A stretch of DNA of 36,087 nt from Cylindrospermum sp. NIES-4074 (GTDB lineage: Bacteria; Cyanobacteriota; Cyanobacteriia; Cyanobacteriales; Nostocaceae). Positions 31,848-36,087 of this stretch are shown here, in pieces. Each line of letters begins with the position of its first letter. Positions within the stretch are counted from its first letter, which is position 1. The stretch covers positions 1-36,087 of the forward strand of contig AP018273.1 in the NCBI GenBank assembly GCA_003994795.1, given 5' to 3'. A program made the translations under genes and the position numbers. The notes beneath the pieces were generated by a model. That model made no database searches. It was not told where the DNA came from and saw nothing but the letters and a program-made list of their open reading frames with translations.

Positions 31848-33612
31848 GCGTGCTATCCTTTTTGTCTGGCAAAGTGCGCCGTTGCTAACCGTTGCCAAGA
31901 GTACGCTGATTATCTTGCAGGGTATATTACCCCTAGCATCGCTCTACCTTACCAAGTTAGTGGTAGATGCCGTCTCTACCAGCCTCACCACTCCTAACAA
32001 GCAAGTTGCCTTTGGTCAGGTGATGCTATTAGTGGCTCTAGTGGGTGCTGTCACCCTAGCAACAGCCCTGTGCGAGTCATCCGCCAATCTAGTTAGCACC
32101 CTCCAAGCGCAACGGGTAACAGACTATATGGAAAGCATTCTCCATGCCAAATCGATTGAGGTGGACTTAGAATACTACGAGGATGCCGATTACTACGATA
32201 AGCTGCAACGGGCGCAACGGGAAGCACCAGAGCGACCTACCCAAATTGTCAATCAACTGAGCCAGATTGGTCAAAACAGCATTTCTCTGATTGCAATAGT
32301 TGGCTTACTGCTCTCATTCCATTGGGGAATTGCCGGAGTTTTATTCGTCGTTGGTATTCCTTCTGTACTGGTGCGGTTGAAATACGCCAAGGTGATGTAC
32401 CGTTGGGAGAAGGAACGAACATCCATAAGGCGGCGTGCTGGCTACTATAGTGCGCTGCTTACCAGTGATAGAACTGCCAAAGAAATTCGCCTGTTTAACT
32501 TAGGTTCAATCTTTAGTCAGCGGTTTCATAAATTGCGATCGCAGTTATACAGAGAAAGTTTTGCTATTGCCAAGCGTCGTTCTATCGCTAACTTAACAGC
32601 TCAAGCCGTTGCCGGAATAGTAATGTTTGCTGCCTATGGTTTCATTATCTATCAAACTGTCCAAGGTATACTCACACTAGGCGACTTAGCTCTCTATCAC
32701 AAAGCATTCGGTCAGGGGAAGAGTGCCTTCCAGGGATTGTTAGGAGGGTTATCGAGTCTCTATGAACAAAACTTGTTTCTCACCTACCTCTACGAATTCC
32801 TTGACCTCAAACCCAAGGTAGTCGAACCTTCACATCCTAAACCGATTCCCCAACCTATGCAAAAGGGGATTGTGTTTAACCATGTGAGTTTCCAATACCC
32901 CAACTCCACCCGCCAAGCCCTCAAGGATGTTTCTCTGACTATCCGACCCGGAGAAGCGATCGCCTTAGTGGGAGAAAATGGTTCAGGGAAAACCACCCTA
33001 ATTAAACTCTTGTGCCGCTTGTATGAACCCACATCTGGCAGTATTACTATTGATAATATTGACCTACGCCAGTTTAAAATTGCTGCTCTGCGACGCGAAA
33101 TCAGCGTAATTTTTCAAGACTATTTCAAATATCACCTCACTGCCCAGGAAAACATTTGGTTAGGCAATATTGACTTACCTCCAAATGATGAAAACATCTC
33201 CAAAGCAGCCTATGGCTCTGGCGCTCATGAGGTTATCACCAGTTTACCGCAAGGTTATGACACCATGCTCGGAAAATTGTTTGACCAAGGTGAAGAACTC
33301 AGCATTGGTCAGTGGCAGAAAATAGCTTTAGCCAGAGCATTTCTGCGCGATTCCCAGGTAATTGTTTTAGATGAACCCACTAGTGCCTTAGACCCTAAAG
33401 CGGAAGAAGAGGTGTTTCAAAAGTTCCACCAACTAATCAAAGGTCAAGCTGCCATCCTCATCAGCCATCGCTTATCAACTGTGAAAATGGCTGACCGCAT
33501 CTACGTGATGGAGCATGGACGAATTATTGAAAGCGGCACCCATGAGGAACTGATGCAACTGGGTGGTACTTACGCACACTTGTTTGAAACCCAAGCCCAA
33601 CACTATCGGTGA
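31834..33612 (+). CDS. ABC exporter for the lasso peptide (D protein)
   Basis: The 592-residue protein fuses a permease with about six membrane helices (residues 10-310) to an ATPase domain: Walker A GENGSGKTT (380-388), signature LSIGQ (489-493), Walker B VIVLDEPTSALD (509-520) and an H-loop ISHRLST. There is no C39 peptidase domain, in keeping with leader removal by B2. It would act as a homodimer in the inner membrane and is expected to export the mature peptide and give immunity. It overlaps the oxygenase gene upstream and is followed by the nucleotidyltransferase 7 bp later. Confidence 0.9.
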   Translation: MLKIKRAILFVWQSAPLLTVAKSTLIILQGILPLASLYLTKLVVDAVSTSLTTPNKQVAFGQVMLLVALVGAVTLATALCESSANLVSTLQAQRVTDYMESILHAKSIEVDLEYYEDADYYDKLQRAQREAPERPTQIVNQLSQIGQNSISLIAIVGLLLSFHWGIAGVLFVVGIPSVLVRLKYAKVMYRWEKERTSIRRRAGYYSALLTSDRTAKEIRLFNLGSIFSQRFHKLRSQLYRESFAIAKRRSIANLTAQAVAGIVMFAAYGFIIYQTVQGILTLGDLALYHKAFGQGKSAFQGLLGGLSSLYEQNLFLTYLYEFLDLKPKVVEPSHPKPIPQPMQKGIVFNHVSFQYPNSTRQALKDVSLTIRPGEAIALVGENGSGKTTLIKLLCRLYEPTSGSITIDNIDLRQFKIAALRREISVIFQDYFKYHLTAQENIWLGNIDLPPNDENISKAAYGSGAHEVITSLPQGYDTMLGKLFDQGEELSIGQWQKIALARAFLRDSQVIVLDEPTSALDPKAEEEVFQKFHQLIKGQAAILISHRLSTVKMADRIYVMEHGRIIESGTHEELMQLGGTYAHLFETQAQHYR

Positions 33613-33619
33613 GTACTTT

Positions 33620-34855
33620 ATGATTACCTTAAAAGAGCCTACTGCTCAAGTTCCAGCCACAGTTAACCCACAAGAAATCGAGCTACTTCTCTGCTGTGCC
33701 CGAACTCGCATAGACCCCGAAACAGCAGAGCGAATTAGAACTCTGCTCCAGCAAGATATCCACTGGACTTACTTGATCCAGACAGCAACCCGTCATGGGG
33801 TCATGCCGCTCCTGTACCGAAGTCTCAATGCTACCTGTCCAGAAGCAGTTCCCAAGTCTATCCTGTCTCAGTTACGTCACTTTTTCCAGTCCAATGCCCT
33901 ACACAATCTGCTATTAACAAGAGAACTGGTCAGTCTCCTAAATCTCTTCAATGCCCATGACATCCCTGCTATCCCAATTAAAGGATCAGTTCTAGCAGTG
34001 TCAGTTTATGGTAATTTGGCGCTGCGTCAATTCAGCGATTTAGATATTCTGGTTCACAAACACAACATCTTCAAAGCCAAAGACTTACTCATTTCTCAAG
34101 GATACCGACTACCCAGAGAACAGGAAACTGCCAATATTGATCAATTTGAACAAGGTCATGCGTGGCAGATGATGAACCCTGAGCGGCATGTTAGCGTAGA
34201 CCTTCATTGGAGCCTTGTTCACCAATACTTTACTTCTGACGCAGACTTTACTTCTGAAATCCAATGGGAAAATCTTGAATCAATATCCCTGATTGACACA
34301 ACAGTACCCAACCTCAATTCAGAGGACTTACTCCTGTTTTTATGTCTTCATGGAACTGGGGAAGGCTGGATAACCCTTGGGCGATGCTGCGACCTAGCCG
34401 AACTGATCCGCACTCATCAAGATATGGATTGGAAGCGGATTCTGGAGCAGGCACGCAAGCTGCATAAAGAGAAATATCTCTTTCTTGGTCTTTTGATCGC
34501 AAGTGATGTTTTAGGAGCTACCATACCAAGCTTTGTTCAGGAAACTATGGAGGCTGACTTATTAGCCAAGTGGATGAAACCAAGGATTAAGAAATGGCTG
34601 TTGGTGGATGATTCCCCAGTTCGTCAAGTGTTTTTCCGCTTTTTCAATCTTGTGATAACTAATCACCGGCAAGACAGAGGGAAATATTTTTTGCGCCAGT
34701 TTATGAACCCAAATGAAAATGACATAGCTATTTTACCACTCCCGGCATTTCTCTCTCCTTTATATTGCCTAATTCGACCAATCCGGCTACTTAGCAAGTA
34801 TGGGTTAAGTTCATTAAAATACCTTTTAGAGATTCGGTTCAGTAAAAATATTTGA
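33620..34855 (+). CDS. Nucleotidyltransferase-family lasso tailoring protein
   Basis: The 411-residue protein starts at ATG 33620, 7 bp after the exporter stop; a GTG at 33563 inside the exporter gene is less likely. The NTP_transf_5 pattern is clear: IPIKGSVLA (118-126) and the metal-binding FSDLDILV (138-145, Asp140 and Asp142), followed by a VDLHWSL block. Members are frequent in lasso clusters that also carry an HPr-like kinase; in the pseudomycoidin case the nucleotidyltransferase PsmN adds hexose units to the phosphate placed by the kinase. A similar two-step decoration is inferred here. A helical C-terminal half follows. Confidence 0.8.
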   Translation: MITLKEPTAQVPATVNPQEIELLLCCARTRIDPETAERIRTLLQQDIHWTYLIQTATRHGVMPLLYRSLNATCPEAVPKSILSQLRHFFQSNALHNLLLTRELVSLLNLFNAHDIPAIPIKGSVLAVSVYGNLALRQFSDLDILVHKHNIFKAKDLLISQGYRLPREQETANIDQFEQGHAWQMMNPERHVSVDLHWSLVHQYFTSDADFTSEIQWENLESISLIDTTVPNLNSEDLLLFLCLHGTGEGWITLGRCCDLAELIRTHQDMDWKRILEQARKLHKEKYLFLGLLIASDVLGATIPSFVQETMEADLLAKWMKPRIKKWLLVDDSPVRQVFFRFFNLVITNHRQDRGKYFLRQFMNPNENDIAILPLPAFLSPLYCLIRPIRLLSKYGLSSLKYLLEIRFSKNI

Positions 34856-35382
34856 CAAAAAATGCAGATTACGTGTAATGTAGTTCCCGAATGTACATCT
34901 GAATCAGTCAGTAACAAGTAAAGGCAGAAGGGTCTAAGAAGAAGACGTTTAACACATTAACTCGTGTGGCCCCGACGAACTCTTAGCCGCTGCGCTTAGA
35001 GTAGGCGGTGTCAGGGACGGGCAAAAAATTTACTTTTTTAGCAGCCAAAATCCTGGAAGCCCGCTCCTGACACTCCGCTAGCGCCGCCTCCTCTACTCCC
35101 ATTTCTTAACCCTCGCCATAGGCTTTTATGCCTCATTTTCGCATTCTATACTAGTAGTCTACCAAGGTAACTTTGCTGGGTTACACAGTGGGGTATAAGC
35201 GCTCCATCTTTCTCCGTGCATCTGTGGTTTGAAAGCGCCAATAAACACTTGCGCGTTGAAGATTACGTTTTCTCCCTCAGAAGCCATCAGAAGTGATAAT
35301 TATGCAAGTAATGGCAGTAGATATTTTATTGATAAGAGTGCAAGAATAGATGTCGATAGCACAATAATCACTAATGTTACTA
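34856..35382. other. About 530 bp intergenic region with inverted repeat
   Basis: I see no gene. GTGTCAGGGACGGGC (35008-35022) is inverted as GCCCGCTCCTGACAC (35059-35073) with two mismatches, next to GC-rich repeat-like DNA (GCCGCCTCC). This is typical cyanobacterial dispersed repeat sequence. No promoter is evident for the small gene that follows. Confidence 0.55.
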
Positions 35383-35559
35383 ATGTCTGAGGACAAAACT
35401 ATATCTCTGAGAATTTTTATGTCTGAATCACTCAGAAACACCTTTAAAGCTGTATGTGCAAAACAGGGTAAAAATATGAGTGAAGTTGTAACCGAGTTTG
35501 TAGAAGGGTACGTTGAGCAACACGATCCTGATTACAAAAAAAACCAAAAGGCAAGTTAG
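35383..35559 (+). CDS. ParG-like ribbon-helix-helix protein
   Basis: The 58-residue protein starts at ATG 35383; ATG 35374 would add MLL. Residues 6-12 (TISLRIF) form the DNA-binding strand, followed by two helices (MSESLRNTFKAVCAKQG and MSEVVTEFVEGYV) and a basic tail. Small RHH proteins like this act as plasmid partition partners or autorepressors. No ATPase gene is adjacent, but the plasmid carries two ParA genes, one of them (13041-14141) without a partner. A simple repressor or antitoxin is also possible. It lies 71 bp before the Uma2 gene. Confidence 0.7.
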   Translation: MSEDKTISLRIFMSESLRNTFKAVCAKQGKNMSEVVTEFVEGYVEQHDPDYKKNQKAS

Positions 35560-35630
35560 AGTGATCGCTGCTTACGGCCTCCCGCAAAAACCACAGCCGA
35601 ACCATGAAAACTAAACAAGGTAGGTAAATT

Positions 35631-36087
35631 ATGATTCAAGCCTTACCTAAAACTAAGCTAGTAACCTTTGAGGAGTTTGCCCAATGGAAACCAGAAGGGG
35701 GACGGTATGAACTGCATGATGGGGTAATTATTGAGATGTCACAGCCTACAGGGGAGCATGAAGATGTTATCGGTTTTTTGGCGCTAGAAATATCTGTCGA
35801 AATCAAGCGACTAAATCTTCCCTACTTCATTCCAAAAACTGCACTTGTCAAACCACCTGAAAATGAATCCGGTTATTCACCAGATATATTGGTGGTCAAT
35901 CGCTCCAATCTCATAAATGAACCACTGTGGAAAAAACAATCTACAGTCACTCAGGGAGCATCAATTCCTCTGGTGATTGAGGTAGTTAGTACCAATTGGC
36001 GTGATGACTATTTCACAAAACTAGGTCAATACGAAGCCGTAGGCATTCCAGAATACTGGATTGTAGACTACGCTGCATTGGGAGGTA
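35631..36087 (+). CDS. Uma2 family protein, N-terminal part (continues at 1-161)
   Basis: 152 codons plus one base run to the window edge. The Uma2 (DUF820) fold is clear: FEEFAQWKPEGGRYELHDG at the start, Asp85 in YSPDILVV, Glu117 in PLVIEVVS, Lys130 in DYFTKLGQYE and the IPEYWIVD strand. These are the PD-(D/E)XK-type residues of the family. AAGGTAGG 7-14 bases upstream is a good ribosome site. Reading on into base 1 yields the normal GG-RRFIG continuation, so the gene is complete on a circle. The catalytic residues are present, but the role of Uma2 proteins is unknown. Confidence 0.85.
   Translation, partial: MIQALPKTKLVTFEEFAQWKPEGGRYELHDGVIIEMSQPTGEHEDVIGFLALEISVEIKRLNLPYFIPKTALVKPPENESGYSPDILVVNRSNLINEPLWKKQSTVTQGASIPLVIEVVSTNWRDDYFTKLGQYEAVGIPEYWIVDYAALGG

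Noticed and set aside
33563-33619. Upstream GTG start for the nucleotidyltransferase
   Set aside because: It would lie inside the exporter coding sequence and add residues unlike the family; ATG 33620 fits the family start and spacing.

Overview
This window reads as one complete, circular plasmid of 36,087 bp from a filamentous (Nostoc-like) cyanobacterium. Circularity is inferred from the ends: a Uma2-type gene starts at 35631, runs off the right edge with one base of a codon left over, and continues in frame from base 1 to a stop at 159-161, giving a whole 205-residue protein. A cyanobacterial host is suggested by at least a dozen GCGATCGC (HIP1) octamers, by typical cyanobacterial intergenic palindromes, and by the gene families present. 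No rRNA, tRNA, CRISPR array or conjugation/relaxase gene was seen.

Layout. 0-3.5 kb: end of the Uma2 gene, a small conserved protein, about 1.1 kb of repeat-rich non-coding DNA, and a winged-helix protein that is the best candidate replication initiator. 3.5-8.1 kb: a very large tyrosine-recombinase-like protein on the minus strand with three tandem N-terminal modules, then 1.6 kb of decayed DNA with direct repeats, then a truncated second integrase. 8.3-12.1 kb: a GIY-YIG protein and a large Upf1-like SF1 helicase with a degenerate PLD-like part and zinc ribbons, together a possible defence pair. 12.1-14.6 kb: relics (two inverted fragments of one gene, one of them cut by the 5' end of a group II intron; the decayed right end of a Tn3-type transposon) around an AT-rich ParA gene.

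14.7-22.0 kb: a type I restriction-modification operon, hsdM-hsdS-(small protein)-(retropepsin-like protease)-hsdR-(YgjP-like metallopeptidase), with overlapping or nearly touching genes throughout. 22.2-24.2 kb: a maintenance module made of a variant ParA, a ribbon-helix-helix-like partner, a compact tyrosine recombinase and a long inverted repeat at its 3' end that could be its recombination site.

24.8-34.9 kb: a lasso-peptide-type RiPP cluster: a broken B2 fragment, B1 (PqqD-like recognition protein), B2 (leader protease), a membrane protein, the large cyclase C, two precursor peptides with nearly identical leaders, an HPr-kinase-like kinase, a JmjC/cupin oxygenase, an ABC exporter and a nucleotidyltransferase. 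Precursor 2 has a normal ring (Ser1 to Asp8). Precursor 1 has Gly where the ring Asp should be, one base away from Asp. Last come a ParG-like small protein and the start of Uma2.

The plasmid therefore combines replication and partition genes, restriction and possible helicase-based defence, and a product cluster with an unusual set of tailoring enzymes. All functions are assigned from sequence motifs read by eye; no database search was run.
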